From positions 1-44,194 of the forward strand of contig JAFRSO010000046.1 of NCBI GenBank assembly GCA_017427545.1: a stretch of DNA of 44,194 bases, written 5' to 3'. The number at the start of each line of letters is the position of its first letter. The first letter of the stretch is position 1. Positions 16,601 to 24,400 of this stretch are shown piece by piece. Made by a program: the position numbers and the translations under genes. Under the pieces are notes generated by a model, which was not told the origin of the DNA, made no database searches, and worked only from the letters and a program-made list of their open reading frames with translations. The DNA is from Selenomonadaceae bacterium. Its GTDB lineage: Bacteria; Bacillota; Negativicutes; Selenomonadales; Selenomonadaceae.

Positions 16601-18379
16601 AGCGGTTCAGATGTCGTCTTCACAATCGGGAGCGGGAAAATTTCAGTCAAGGGCGCGGCAGATAAAACCGTCACTTACATTGACAAGAGCGGCGAGCATA
16701 AATTCAGCGTTCAAGATGACGGCATAAAAATCAGCGGCAAGAAAGTCACGTTGACGGAGAATTTCACACAAGACAGTTACAGCATTGCGGACTTGACGAC
16801 TTTGCAGACGATAGACGCCTCGGAAGTTCAAGGAGCCGTGAAGCTTACGGGCAACAAATTGCAAAATCTGATAATCGGCTCGACAGATGATGATTACATT
16901 GACGGCGGGGCTGCTAAGGATACAATTCTCGGCGGCGACGGTAACGATACGATTTTGGGCGGCAAGGGTAACGATTCACTGCAAGGCGGCGCAGGTTCTG
17001 ATGTATTCATTTATGCTAGTGGCGACGGCAACGACATAATCCAAGACTACAAATCAGATGAAGATATGATTCAGATAAAAGGCGTCAGCTCAATAACCTA
17101 CACTGAAGGAACTTCGGATATGGTTATCCAAGTCGGTAGCGGGAAGATAACGCTTAAGAAGATGGCGGGCAAGAAAGTTGCATACAAAATCGGCAACGGC
17201 TCGGAGCAGTACATAAATGGCGGTGATGATTCGGTAGTCAAAGGTACGACGGCAACCTTGACGGATAATAATTGCGGTGCGACGTTTGATGCGCGGACAT
17301 ATCAAACCCAAATCAAAAATATCAATGCCTCTGCGCGGACGGCAGATATAAACATAATCGGGAACGCTCAAGCAAACTCAATCACGGGCGGGGCCGGTAA
17401 TGATACGCTCTGGGGCGGCAGTGGCAATGACAGCTTGCGTGGCGGCGCAGGGTCTGATGTCTTCGTATACAATTCGGGTGAAGGCAATGACGTGATTGTT
17501 GATTACCATGAACGCGAAGACAAAATCAATTTCAAAAATGACACGGCAACCATTTCGACCAATGGCAAGAAAGTAATCTTCACGTTCGACAGCGGGAAAA
17601 TCACGGTCAACAATTCCGTCGAGCAGATAATAAAATACGTGGACAAGACGGGCGAGCATACATACTTGAAGACGGTAGACTTGAGCGGGACTACAGCACT
17701 TTTGGCGGAAGGATATGCGGGTACAAGTTTCAATGCCGCCGACCACAGCAGCGCAATCAAAATGATAGACGCGGGCGCAGTCAAGCACGGTCTCACAATT
17801 ACTGCCAATGCCAAGGCAAATGACATAATCGGCACGGCGTACAATGATTCGATTAACGGCGGTGCAGGTAAGGATACGATTGAAGGTGGCGCGGGTGATG
17901 ATACGATTGTCGGCGGGACTGGTGATGATGAGCTTTACGGCGGCGAGGGTGCGGATTTATTCGTCTACAAAAACGGCGACGGCAAGGATATAATTCACGA
18001 CTACAAGAACGTGGACACGATTCAAATCACGTCGGGCAGTGTCAGCAGTGTCAGGAGCGGTTCTGATGTTGTGTTGACAATCGGCGGCGACGGTAAGTTG
18101 ACGGTTGAGGGCGGCACGAGTAAAAATATTCAGCTGATTGACGCGAATAACAAAAAAATAACCCCAACTGCAACCGCGTCAGCAAGTTACTGGTTCACCG
18201 CGGACGATAACATTTTTTCCAGTTCGCTAATTTCCCTAATCACAAAGGAAACGTCCGCGAGTTGGAGCATAGGCAAATCAATCGAGCTGTCCCCTGCAGC
18301 AAAAACTTTTTCGGGCGAGAATCTTTTAATCAGCAGTTTCAATGCTTCGCCCTTATTGAGTTCGGGCGGGAAGAGATAA
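13658..18379 (+). CDS. Giant RTX-type calcium-binding repeat protein with FSLQRFS N-terminal tag
   Basis: The protein has about 1573 residues. I prefer GTG 13658, because AAAGGAG (13642-13648) lies 9 bases upstream of it but touches the upstream ATG 13649. This gives MFYDEIIFSLQRFS, which aligns with the leaders of the other two giant genes. Residues to about 750 hold degenerate GNDTI-type repeats. Residues about 756-948 hold some 21 classical GGxGxDxLx nonapeptides. Three more RTX clusters alternate with a module of about 170 residues: F-x-Y-x-SG-x-x-D-I-I-x-DY, then SGSDVV-T-GSGK, then a TL-x-x-NF segment. RTX repeats fold as Ca2+ beta-rolls in extracellular proteins. No enzymatic domain, Sec signal or secretion genes are visible. 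The last 64 codons lie antisense to the HAD gene. Confidence 0.9.
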   Translation: MFYDEIIFSLQRFSYITNDMDYAMVNGTSEDDTIYNTGGGGCRIYGYEGNDSIYSKYRATVDAGAGNDTIQVDAGSLFGGEGNDIITLSGEASGITICGGTGNDTIYALYFTGIGLYTGSTNTTGRLFEYQSGDGNDIVSGFTSNDTLSISGGNYSTQKSGLDIIVTVDNGKISLMGSANISKLNIDGNINLNTGAINTVNSSDNIIINGTIYNDTIDNTGTGVTISGSFGNDTISSSGDNVSISGGSGNDTISFSDIPNSVTALGGAGEDVINGGCIEGYIDAGDDDDGVVITGGVLTTILGGSGNDTLGGNQYFLSSISGGAGNDTIIVIGYGNTVSGDAGSDLIVNYRESLDSDFGDYTGNVYQYSPGDGYDTVWGFDSTDTLQILSDSYSTQVSGSNILVNVGTGTITLQDAASLSSVNIVSGTVDPTPDDENYTDGILITLGAGGSSIRNHGSKVTIAGGIGSDHIINEAKQVSINGNAGDDEIYNYYTEEFDDDENFVSVMSNGDNSTIDGGFGNDYIANVGARVSIYGGAGNDSVDNVGMFIYDSLGEFVKRVPVDDPSLIDLGAGNDSVYNENNTATIIGGDGADTIENWGDSISVDSGSGNDSIFSYSYYSTLNAGAGNDIISLHTSGHDNLIQYSSGDGLDTIYNLGTTDTLQIGGGTGTYSSQKSGLNNIVLTVGTGKITLVGATSLDKLNIAGTERVTLPSTLLTVNNLTKSPVTIGSTVKNVNASSRTIAVKITGNALANSIKGGSGNDSIYGGKGNDTIAGGKGNDKLFGEAGNDSLSGGDGADTLSGGAGADKLLGGAGADSLSGGDGADTLSGGSGNDKLLGGNGNDSLSGGDGADTLSGGAGNDKLLGGNGNDSLSGGDGLDSLSGGSGNDKLFGGNGNDSLSGGDGADTLSGDAGNDKLLGGAGNDSLNGGAGNDSLWGGAGNDTFTGGAGVDLFIYASGKDVIQDYAEGEKISMSGTAQVTTSGSDVVFTIGSGKISVKGAADKTVTYIDKSGEHKFSVQDDGIKISGKKVTLTENFTQDSYSIADLTTLQTIDASEVQGAVKLTGNKLQNLIIGSTDDDYIDGGAAKDTILGGDGNDTILGGKGNDSLQGGAGSDVFIYASGDGNDIIQDYKSDEDMIQIKGVSSITYTEGTSDMVIQVGSGKITLKKMAGKKVAYKIGNGSEQYINGGDDSVVKGTTATLTDNNCGATFDARTYQTQIKNINASARTADINIIGNAQANSITGGAGNDTLWGGSGNDSLRGGAGSDVFVYNSGEGNDVIVDYHEREDKINFKNDTATISTNGKKVIFTFDSGKITVNNSVEQIIKYVDKTGEHTYLKTVDLSGTTALLAEGYAGTSFNAADHSSAIKMIDAGAVKHGLTITANAKANDIIGTAYNDSINGGAGKDTIEGGAGDDTIVGGTGDDELYGGEGADLFVYKNGDGKDIIHDYKNVDTIQITSGSVSSVRSGSDVVLTIGGDGKLTVEGGTSKNIQLIDANNKKITPTATASASYWFTADDNIFSSSLISLITKETSASWSIGKSIELSPAAKTFSGENLLISSFNASPLLSSGGKR
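16025..16429 (+). repeat. Five 81-base higher-order repeats inside the RTX block
   Basis: Each unit encodes 27 residues made of three nonapeptides (SLSGGDGAD, TLSGGSGND, KLLGGNGND with variants). Five copies follow one another with few changes, then the array decays. Recent tandem duplication, or gene conversion, is likely. Confidence 0.85.
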
Positions 18380-18858
18380 ATTTTCTTGCCGAAATGTTCA
18401 ACGGTCAAGTTCGTATCGAAAGAAATTTCAGCGGCGTCAATGTCATCACGGCATTTGAGAAATAAAAAGCTCTCATCGACGATTCGGGCTATGGTGAAAA
18501 TATTTTCATCAGCGGCGGCAAGTTGACGTTTCAATTCATCTTGGTAGGGAGTGGCGACTTCCCGCAAAAAATTTTCCTGATTATCGCCGTCCAAAAAATA
18601 CGCGCCGTTAGTCACGACTGCATAGCGCGGTTTAAAATCTTCCGTCCAAAAAATTCTGCGATATTGGGCAATAGAACGCGTGGTCACGGGGATAAATAAG
18701 TTTTGTTCGGAAAAATTTTTAATCAGTTCCAAAGTCCGCGGCGAGATAAAACTTTGCTCACGCCCCTCGTAATGTTCGACGCAAATATCACCGGCGCGGC
18801 GGTACTTGTAAGAGTGAATCAGCGTGTTGTCCAAATCACAGGCGAATAAAATTTTCAT
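18187..18858 (-). CDS. HAD-superfamily phosphatase of the PRTase/TRSP cassette
   Basis: The 223-residue protein has motif I FACDLDNTL (nucleophile Asp8, acid Asp10), motif II in VTTRS, and motif IV FAAGDSSIDLPML near the C-terminus. A cap of about 100 residues lies between. HAD phosphatases of this kind occur in the biosynthetic module linked to Ter stress loci, where dephosphorylation of a nucleotide-like product is proposed. It is the last gene of the cassette; its Shine-Dalgarno (GGGAG, 8 bases from ATG) comes from the repeat upstream. Its last 64 codons overlap the 3' end of the RTX gene on the other strand, and motif IV lies in or next to the overlap, so this end is certainly coding for the HAD. 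Confidence 0.85.
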   Translation of the reverse strand: MKILFACDLDNTLIHSYKYRRAGDICVEHYEGREQSFISPRTLELIKNFSEQNLFIPVTTRSIAQYRRIFWTEDFKPRYAVVTNGAYFLDGDNQENFLREVATPYQDELKRQLAAADENIFTIARIVDESFLFLKCRDDIDAAEISFDTNLTVEHFGKKIYLFPPELNKGEALKLLIKRFSPEKVFAAGDSSIDLPMLQLADVSFVIREISELEKMLSSAVNQ

Positions 18859-18869
18859 AGCCCCAACTC

Positions 18870-18960
18870 CCTAGTTCCTTTGTAAGGTTAATAGGTTAAT
18901 AGGTTATTAGAACTAATTCCCTAATAACCTAATTCCCTAGTTCCTAGTTCCTAGTTCCTA
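18870..18960. repeat. Compound mosaic palindrome (GGTTAATA plus TAGGAAC units)
   Basis: AAGGTTAATAGGTTAATAGG on the left, an AGAACTAATTCCCTAATAAC centre, then three CTAGTTCC units. Two unit families are joined in one element. It lies between the StiP-like and HAD genes and encodes the last codons of the former. Confidence 0.8.
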
Positions 18961-19990
18961 AAATAATCCCGCAAGCCCTGTAATTTTTCAGCGGGTAGAC
19001 CTCAAGCGGCGCACCCTTCTCCTTCGCAAGCAAATATAAATGCCCCAAATGCTCCTCATCGTGCAGACTGTGCACCAAAATTTTCCACGGCAGTCGGCGC
19101 AATAAAACCCGCGTAGCTTCCCCGATACTCGGCTTGATTAAATTTATGTCGGTGATTTTAAAATCATCGGCAATTTTTTTTACCTCAGTCATCCCGTCAC
19201 ACGGCATATCATCATTGCGCATTACGCATTGCGCATTTCGCATTGCCTTTTCAACGGCATTGATGAATTGATACGTCAAATCTTTGTCGGCAAGTTCGGA
19301 GTAAAATGCCGCGCCGTGAAAATCTTCAGCACCGATGATGTCACTGCGCAGAAAAGTTCGGCTCAAAAGTCCCGAAACCGTCGAGTTCAAACAGGAGCTG
19401 GCAATCAAAAAATCTTCGTGAGTGCCGCATTTATCAGCGACGCCTGCCGGGTCAGATAACACTGCCAAGCCCGCGTTGACGTTCGGAAAATCTTTCATGG
19501 CGTTGGAAAGTTCGCGAGCAATGGCACCTTTACCCGTCCAGCCGTCAACGAATTGAATTTCTTCGGGCTTATGACGTGCCAAAATAAAATTCATGGCGTT
19601 TTTATCAATGCCGACGCCGCGAATAATCGAAATGGTGTAGTGGGCGACCGTGCAGGGGAAATTTCTTTCAAGGCAGTGCTTAATCAGAATTCCAATCGAA
19701 GTACCCGCCCTTGCCAATGAAACCAAAACGATTTTATTGCCCTTATCGGCGAAGATTTTTTCGGCGACAATTTTAACGGTAGCGGCAGTGATTTTCGAGT
19801 AGCGGTTGAGGGCGTCGAAGTAAGTTTGCAGATATTTTTCCGACGGCTCATATTCAATCGGCAACATTTCGCAATAGTGCCGCCCCGCCTGAATTAATTT
19901 TTCACGTTCGCGAGTGGGCAGCGGCTCAACCAATCCGCTGATGTCCTTTAGCAAAATCGTAACGTCTTGCGGTTTATAAGTCCCGAACAT
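18944..19990 (-). CDS. StiP-family PRTase-like protein with C-terminal PELOTA-type domain
   Basis: The 348-residue protein matches the family called cysteine protease StiP/PRTase_1 in Ter-linked loci. It begins MFGTYKPQDVTILLKDISG and has YEPSEKYLQTY, ILVSLARAGTSIGIL-like VSLARAGTSIGIL, and the loop FVDGWTGKGAIA, a PRPP-site-like segment. The last 85 residues (ILVHSLHDEEHLGHLYLLAK and onward) resemble a PELOTA RNA-binding fold. A role in making a nucleoside-like metabolite was proposed for this family from genome context only. ATG 19990 with GGAGG at 6 bases is preferred to the upstream in-frame start. The start overlaps the previous gene by 17 bases. Residues about 249-260 are an in-frame GCATT-type repeat insertion. 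Confidence 0.82.
   Translation of the reverse strand: MFGTYKPQDVTILLKDISGLVEPLPTREREKLIQAGRHYCEMLPIEYEPSEKYLQTYFDALNRYSKITAATVKIVAEKIFADKGNKIVLVSLARAGTSIGILIKHCLERNFPCTVAHYTISIIRGVGIDKNAMNFILARHKPEEIQFVDGWTGKGAIARELSNAMKDFPNVNAGLAVLSDPAGVADKCGTHEDFLIASSCLNSTVSGLLSRTFLRSDIIGAEDFHGAAFYSELADKDLTYQFINAVEKAMRNAQCVMRNDDMPCDGMTEVKKIADDFKITDINLIKPSIGEATRVLLRRLPWKILVHSLHDEEHLGHLYLLAKEKGAPLEVYPLKNYRACGIILGTRN
19211..19245 (-). repeat. GCATT-type repeat inserted in frame in the StiP-like gene
   Basis: On the plus strand TTGCGCATTACGCATTGCGC and onward, three to four units. It encodes an M-R-N-A-Q-C-V-M-R-N stretch in the linker before the PELOTA-type domain, and the reading frame is kept. Confidence 0.85.
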
Positions 19991-21080
19991 TTCTAACCTC
20001 CGCGATAAAAATTTTCCCGACGCCGTGAACATTCAGCGCGGCAATCAAATCTTCCAATCCCGCAGAAAAATTTTCGGCATCAGTCACGATAACCGCCGCG
20101 TCGTAAAATTTCAAGTTGTAAATGTAAGTCGTGCGCGTCGAATCGTAAAAACTTCGTAGCTTGAAGCCTTCGCGAATCGGATAATTTTCGGCGGCAGAAA
20201 TGCCAATCGGACTGCGCGTGGTCGAGTGAGTGACGACAGAAAACTTTTCCTCCAACGCATGACCGGCAACAATCGCGGGCAACATAAATTCTTCGGTGCC
20301 GAGAATGAGAACTTCACGGAAATTTTCAGCCTTGAGGGCGTCGAATATGATTTTGCCGAGTTCTTCACATTGACTGAAATATTCGCCGATTTTGACACCG
20401 CGGGCTGTTGAGGAACTGGGAACTAGGAACTGGGAACTAGGGAGTTTGGGAGCAGAAGTGATTTCTTTAGCCGCCGTGACTGAAAAATTATCCGCATCGA
20501 AATTTTGATTGGTCTTGACGAGGCAGACGCAGTAAATATTTTCACTCGCTAAAGCCGCTGAATTTTCTTCCGAGAGGCGATTAATAATCGACGCCGCACA
20601 AATTTTTTTACCGTTGAGGGCGGGGAATTTAGCTTTGAGTTGGCGGACGATATTGAGCAGAGTTTTACCGGTCGAAAGTTCGTCGTCCACAAAAACAACT
20701 TCGGGCGTTTGATTTATAAGCGCGTCCAGATTTTCGGCGAAAATTTTTTGTTCGGGCGCGTGACTGTGTTCCTCCAAAAATTCCACGAACTCACCGGAAA
20801 AATTTTCACGCGTCGTCTGCAGATAAAAGCAATCGTCGGACAAATTTTTTGCGACCACCGCCCCGATAGCCGTTGCAGTTTCAGCGAAGCCGATAACCAG
20901 TCGTGCCGCAGAAAAATTCTCCGCGACCTTTGAGCCGAGAGCGTTCATCATTTCGAGTGCCGCTGAAGGTTTCGTCGGCAAATGTTTTCCTTGCAATGGG
21001 TTGACCAGCAGATAATTTCGCCGCGCATTGTTGAATCTTTTGGCGACGCGCAAAACGTCTTCAGCCGTGTAAGTTTTCAT
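19974..21080 (-). CDS. Phosphoribosyltransferase (PRTase_2) with C-terminal TRSP domain
   Basis: The protein has 368 residues. The N-terminal PRTase domain starts with NYLLVNPLQGKHLP, has VIGFAETATAIG, and carries the PRPP-binding loop VVFVDDELSTGKT at about 127-141. The C-terminal TRSP domain shows the eponymous STTRSPIG at about 283-290, then IREGFKLRSFYDSTRTTYIY. In Ter stress loci this pair of domains accompanies the StiP protein, a CitE-like lyase and a HAD; the joint product is unknown. The linker at about 213-224 (LPSSQFLVPSSS-like) is encoded by an in-frame TAGGAAC-type repeat. It starts 6 bases after the lyase stop and overlaps the next gene by 17 bases, so the cassette is translationally coupled. 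Confidence 0.85.
   Translation of the reverse strand: MKTYTAEDVLRVAKRFNNARRNYLLVNPLQGKHLPTKPSAALEMMNALGSKVAENFSAARLVIGFAETATAIGAVVAKNLSDDCFYLQTTRENFSGEFVEFLEEHSHAPEQKIFAENLDALINQTPEVVFVDDELSTGKTLLNIVRQLKAKFPALNGKKICAASIINRLSEENSAALASENIYCVCLVKTNQNFDADNFSVTAAKEITSAPKLPSSQFLVPSSSTARGVKIGEYFSQCEELGKIIFDALKAENFREVLILGTEEFMLPAIVAGHALEEKFSVVTHSTTRSPIGISAAENYPIREGFKLRSFYDSTRTTYIYNLKFYDAAVIVTDAENFSAGLEDLIAALNVHGVGKIFIAEVRNVRDL
20411..20443 (-). repeat. TAGGAAC-type repeat inserted in frame in the PRTase gene
   Basis: On the plus strand AGGAACTGGGAACTAGGAAC and onward, four units. It sits in the linker between the PRTase and TRSP domains. Length and phase keep the frame open; only one palindrome arm is present. 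Confidence 0.85.
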
Positions 21081-21102
21081 AACTCCTAACTCCTAACTCC
21101 GT
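21081..21102. repeat. TTAGGAG half-element at the lyase/PRTase junction
   Basis: The minus strand reads GGAGTTAGGAGTTAGGAGTT directly before the PRTase ATG. It encodes the last residues and stop of the lyase, and its AGGAG copies act as the PRTase ribosome site. Confidence 0.75.
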
Positions 21103-22012
21103 ACATTTCTCCGAGAATTTTAATGCGCCGCGCCCAATTCAAATGGCATTTAACCTCATTCATGCGCGAGCCGTCCGAACTTTTCATGACGCCGTGAGTG
21201 CCCGACTTCCACTCAAGTAAAATCTTCGCGTCATCAAAATCAGTCCGAGAAACTTTCATGCTGTCAAAAATAATCGGCAACTGCGCAGGATGAATCGCGG
21301 TCTTGCCAATGAAACCGTTCGCCCTGTCGAGTGCCAATTCACGCCGCAAACCTTCCGCCCATGCTCCGCCGAAAAAATTCCACACCGAACCTGCCACGAC
21401 GTAATCTTTCGCGAAGACGTTCAAAATATCAATCATCACGTCGCGGACAATGCCCAAGTCGTAAATCGTCTGATTGATTTGGCGTCGAAGTCCGTACAGG
21501 TTGCAAAAATCATTGACGCCGACGCGGATATTGAGCACGAGTGATTTTGATTCGTCGAGAATTTGTTTGAGTGATAAAAGTTCCGTGCGACGTGTCAAAA
21601 TGCTTGCGACGCGTTCAGTTTCGAGTGTCGGCATAATCGGCAGATTAATTTGTCGTGCGAGGTTGAGGAACTCCGCCGCATTGCTCATGTCGAATTTCGG
21701 CAAGATATAGCCCGTCAGAATTTTTGACTTTGAGCCGATTGCCTCATGGAAAATTTCCAAATGCCGCGGTGACCGAATCCTCACGAAGATTAGCGGCAAG
21801 TTGTCCAAGCCTTCGAGTTCCCGAAAAATCATTTTCAGTGACGCTTCCGCTTCGGCAAGTGATTCGTCAATGATTGAATCTTCCAAACAAAAAGCCGCTG
21901 ATGTTAATTGCGGCAAGTGGTTTTCCGAAATTTTTCGGACGATATTTTTTTGGAAAGCCGGCATGTAAAGCAATCCGCCGACCTTGTACTGCAAAATTTC
22001 TTTGTCGAACAT
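21086..22012 (-). CDS. CitE/HpcH-type C-C bond lyase of the PRTase/TRSP cassette
   Basis: The 308-residue protein has the HpcH/HpaI/citrate-lyase-beta TIM-barrel pattern. It shows GLLYMPAFQKN, AAFCLEDSI (acidic metal ligand), IFVRIRSPRH (substrate Arg), GYILPKFD, the central PTLETERV with the Glu ligand, and IGKTAIHPAQLPI near the end. This family makes or breaks C-C bonds on CoA esters or keto-acids, and a paralogue is part of the Ter-linked metabolite module. ATG 22012 with GAGG at 6 bases is chosen over an upstream TTG. It is the first gene of the four-gene cassette, following gatA across a mosaic palindrome. Confidence 0.85.
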   Translation of the reverse strand: MFDKEILQYKVGGLLYMPAFQKNIVRKISENHLPQLTSAAFCLEDSIIDESLAEAEASLKMIFRELEGLDNLPLIFVRIRSPRHLEIFHEAIGSKSKILTGYILPKFDMSNAAEFLNLARQINLPIMPTLETERVASILTRRTELLSLKQILDESKSLVLNIRVGVNDFCNLYGLRRQINQTIYDLGIVRDVMIDILNVFAKDYVVAGSVWNFFGGAWAEGLRRELALDRANGFIGKTAIHPAQLPIIFDSMKVSRTDFDDAKILLEWKSGTHGVMKSSDGSRMNEVKCHLNWARRIKILGEMYGVRS

Positions 22013-22028
22013 TTGATACCTCAATTCA

Positions 22029-22106
22029 TTAGGAACTAGTAATTAGGAACTAGGAACTAGGTTTTACTAATTACTAATTACTAATTACTAGTTCCTAGTT
22101 CCTAGC
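22029..22106. repeat. Mosaic palindrome, TAGGAAC/TAGTAAT family
   Basis: Left arm TAGGAACTAGTAATTAGGAA and onward, loop GTTTTACT, right arm AATTACTAATTACTAATTAC then TAGTTCC units. It encodes the last Arg-Asn and the stop of gatA, and sits just upstream of the Shine-Dalgarno of the lyase gene. Confidence 0.85.
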
Positions 22107-23525
22107 CTCATAAGTAAACGCTGCCCGCAAGATAGTTTCTTCGTCGAGAGCCTTGCCGATAAGTTGAAATGCCAGCGGCAGATTATTTTTCGTGACGCCG
22201 CAGGGTACTGAAATTGCCGGCAAGCCCGCGATATTTATCGGGACGGTGCAAATGTCCTGCAGGTACATTTTGAGCGGGTCGGAAGTCATTTCGCCGATTT
22301 TGAACGCGGCATTAGGCGTCGTCGGAGTGAGAATCAAATCAAGCGTCTTGAAAGCGTCGGTGAAGTCGCGTTGAATCAGCGTCCGAACCTTGAGAGCCTT
22401 GAGGTAATAGGCGTCGTAATAGCCCGCGCTCAATGCGTAGTTGCCAATCATAATGCGCCGCTTGACTTCAGCACCAAATTTTTCCGTGCGAGTATTGGTC
22501 ATCATCTCAACCACGTCCGCGCCGTCAACACGTGCACCGTAACTTACACCGTCATAGCGTTCGAGATTAGTGGCGGCTTCAGCGGGAGCAATCAAGTAGT
22601 AAGTCGAAATGGCGTATTCGGTATGGGGCAAGCTGATTTCGACAATTTCCGCGCCGAGTGATTCAAAAGTTTTTGCGACGTTGCGGACGGCGGTCTCAAC
22701 CTCAGAATCAATGCCCTTGACGAAATATTCATTTGGTAAGCCGATTTTCAAGCCCTTAACGTCGGCAATCAAACTTTTCGTGAAGTCGGGGACAGTCGCG
22801 GCGGTCGAAGTCGAATCCATATCATCATGCCCGCAAATGGCGTTGAGGACAAGTGCGCAGTCGGTGACATCGCGAGTTATCGGGCCGATTTGGTCGAGTG
22901 ATGACGCGAAGGCTACAAGTCCGTAGCGTGAAACTCTGCCGTAAGTGGGCTTGAATCCTACGACGCCGCAGAAGCTTGCCGGTTGACGAATTGAACCGCC
23001 GGTATCGGAGCCGAGTGAAAAAATTGCCTCTCCACCTGCGACAGCCGCAGCACTTCCGCCACTTGAACCACCCGGCACGCGTTCGAGGTTGTGAGGATTG
23101 TGCGTCGTGTGGAAGGCGGAATTTTCAGTTGAACCGCCCATTGCAAATTCATCGAGATTAGCCTTGCCAATGAGAATCGAATTTTGCGCGACGAGTTTCT
23201 GATAAGCGGTCGCGTCGTAAGGCGGGACGAAGTTTTCTAAAATCTTTGAGGCGCAAGTCGTCGTGATACCCTTGGTGCAAATGTTATCTTTAATCGCGCA
23301 GGGGATACCTTCGAGCGGGAAAATTTTTTCGCCGCGAGAAATTTTTTCGTCGACAGATTTAGCGTCGGCAATAGCTTTATCGCGGGTGATTGTCAGGTAC
23401 GCGCCGATTTTATCTTCAACCTCGTCAACGTGAGCAAGGACATCAGCAGTCAATTCCGCCGCAGAAATTTTTTTCGTCGTCAAAAGTTCGTGCAATTCGT
23501 GTGCAGTTTTATCGTATAAGGACAA
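22095..23525 (-). CDS. gatA: Glutamyl-tRNA(Gln)/aspartyl-tRNA(Asn) amidotransferase subunit A
   Basis: The amidase subunit releases ammonia from glutamine for transamidation of misacylated Glu-tRNA(Gln) or Asp-tRNA(Asn). The 476 residues match normal GatA length. The Ser-cisSer-Lys triad is visible in [10 protein letters not shown] (Lys near 79) and [15 protein letters not shown], with [19 protein letters not shown] following. The start is a TTG with GGAGG 7 bases upstream. gatC lies upstream but is separated by a broken acetolactate decarboxylase, and gatB is not in the window, where gatCAB would be usual. Confidence 0.97.
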   Translation of the reverse strand: MSLYDKTAHELHELLTTKKISAAELTADVLAHVDEVEDKIGAYLTITRDKAIADAKSVDEKISRGEKIFPLEGIPCAIKDNICTKGITTTCASKILENFVPPYDATAYQKLVAQNSILIGKANLDEFAMGGSTENSAFHTTHNPHNLERVPGGSSGGSAAAVAGGEAIFSLGSDTGGSIRQPASFCGVVGFKPTYGRVSRYGLVAFASSLDQIGPITRDVTDCALVLNAICGHDDMDSTSTAATVPDFTKSLIADVKGLKIGLPNEYFVKGIDSEVETAVRNVAKTFESLGAEIVEISLPHTEYAISTYYLIAPAEAATNLERYDGVSYGARVDGADVVEMMTNTRTEKFGAEVKRRIMIGNYALSAGYYDAYYLKALKVRTLIQRDFTDAFKTLDLILTPTTPNAAFKIGEMTSDPLKMYLQDICTVPINIAGLPAISVPCGVTKNNLPLAFQLIGKALDEETILRAAFTYEARN

Positions 23526-23545
23526 AATTTTACCTCCTTTGCAAG

Positions 23546-23589
23546 GGCTACCGGCTAACAGCTAACAGCTACTCAGCTATCAGCTAACC
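23546..23589. repeat. Mosaic repeat, AGCTAACAGC family
   Basis: GGCTACCGGCTAACAGCTAA and onward to CAGCTATCAGCTAAC. It sits between the decarboxylase and gatA, 4 bases from the gatA AAAGGAGG. It is the same unit family as the porin leader repeat. Confidence 0.75.
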
Positions 23590-24397
23590 TAGCGTTGACT
23601 ATCCTGTTCAGCCTTGCGAATATCTTCCGTCATGTTGGTTTTGAAATTCAGCGCGTGGAAATTTTCTTTCGTCGGCAAATCCATTTTGAACGCGTCGGTT
23701 TTATCGAATTGAGCTTCACCGTTTTTCAAGTCCACTTCCAGAACGTGCCCGCCAATTTTTTTATCGGCAGAAATGAAGTGGAAGTGCCAGCCCGTCGAAT
23801 TGAGCGAATTCATAAAATCGGGGCAATACAATCCTACCATCGTGCCGCTGATATTTCTGGGGGAGATTTCGTTTTGAGTTTTCAAAGCCTCAACGAGCGT
23901 CGGATAAGGTTCTTCACACCCGCTTTCACTGCGAATCATATTTCATTGAACGTGCCGGTGACCTTGACCATGTAAAAACTGTTGCGGCCGTGTTTATTGA
24001 CGTGTTCGTTTAAAATTTTCTCAAAGGCGGCTTTGTCGGCAACGTTGGTAAGCTTGACGGAAAAATCTTTGTCAAAGAACGTGACGTTGGAGAAGGGGAC
24101 GCCCTCTTTATCGGCCATGACGTTAATCTTGCAATCGCGGTTAGCACGATAAACAACGCCATCAAGGACAATCATTTCACCGTTAAGCCCCTCAAAAGTG
24201 CCAATGCCGATGTCACCGTGCTTTTTCAATTCGCCGACAGTGATTGAGCCGTCGAAGTAACCCATTGCCAACGATTGAAGCAGGGCGATTTGATAAATCG
24301 TTTCGCGGTTGGGAGTGTGCATTTTAGCGGGAGCAGCTGACGCCACGTTGACCAGCATCGTTACTGCCAAGAACATTGCAACTAAAAACTTCTTCAT
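23589..24397 (-). pseudogene. budA: Acetolactate decarboxylase, exported, split by a frameshift
   Basis: Converts acetolactate to acetoin. The N-terminal part (23936-24397, 153 residues) has a signal peptide, then LAMGYFDGSITVGELKKHGD, GIGTFEGLNGEMIVLDG and KVTGTFNEI before a TGA. The C-terminal part (23589-23939, 116 residues) continues with EEPYPTLVEALKTQ, GTMVGLYCPDFMN, and the metal-binding WHFHF plus GGHVLE, which supply the three zinc-ligand histidines. Together they cover the whole family with no missing block. The halves meet at ATGA, in frames one base apart, so a one-base deletion is the simplest cause; stop-start coupling or a sequencing error could give the same picture. The first half starts 3 bases after the gatC stop, its GGAGG lying within gatC codons. 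Confidence 0.87.
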
Positions 24398-24400
24398 TGC

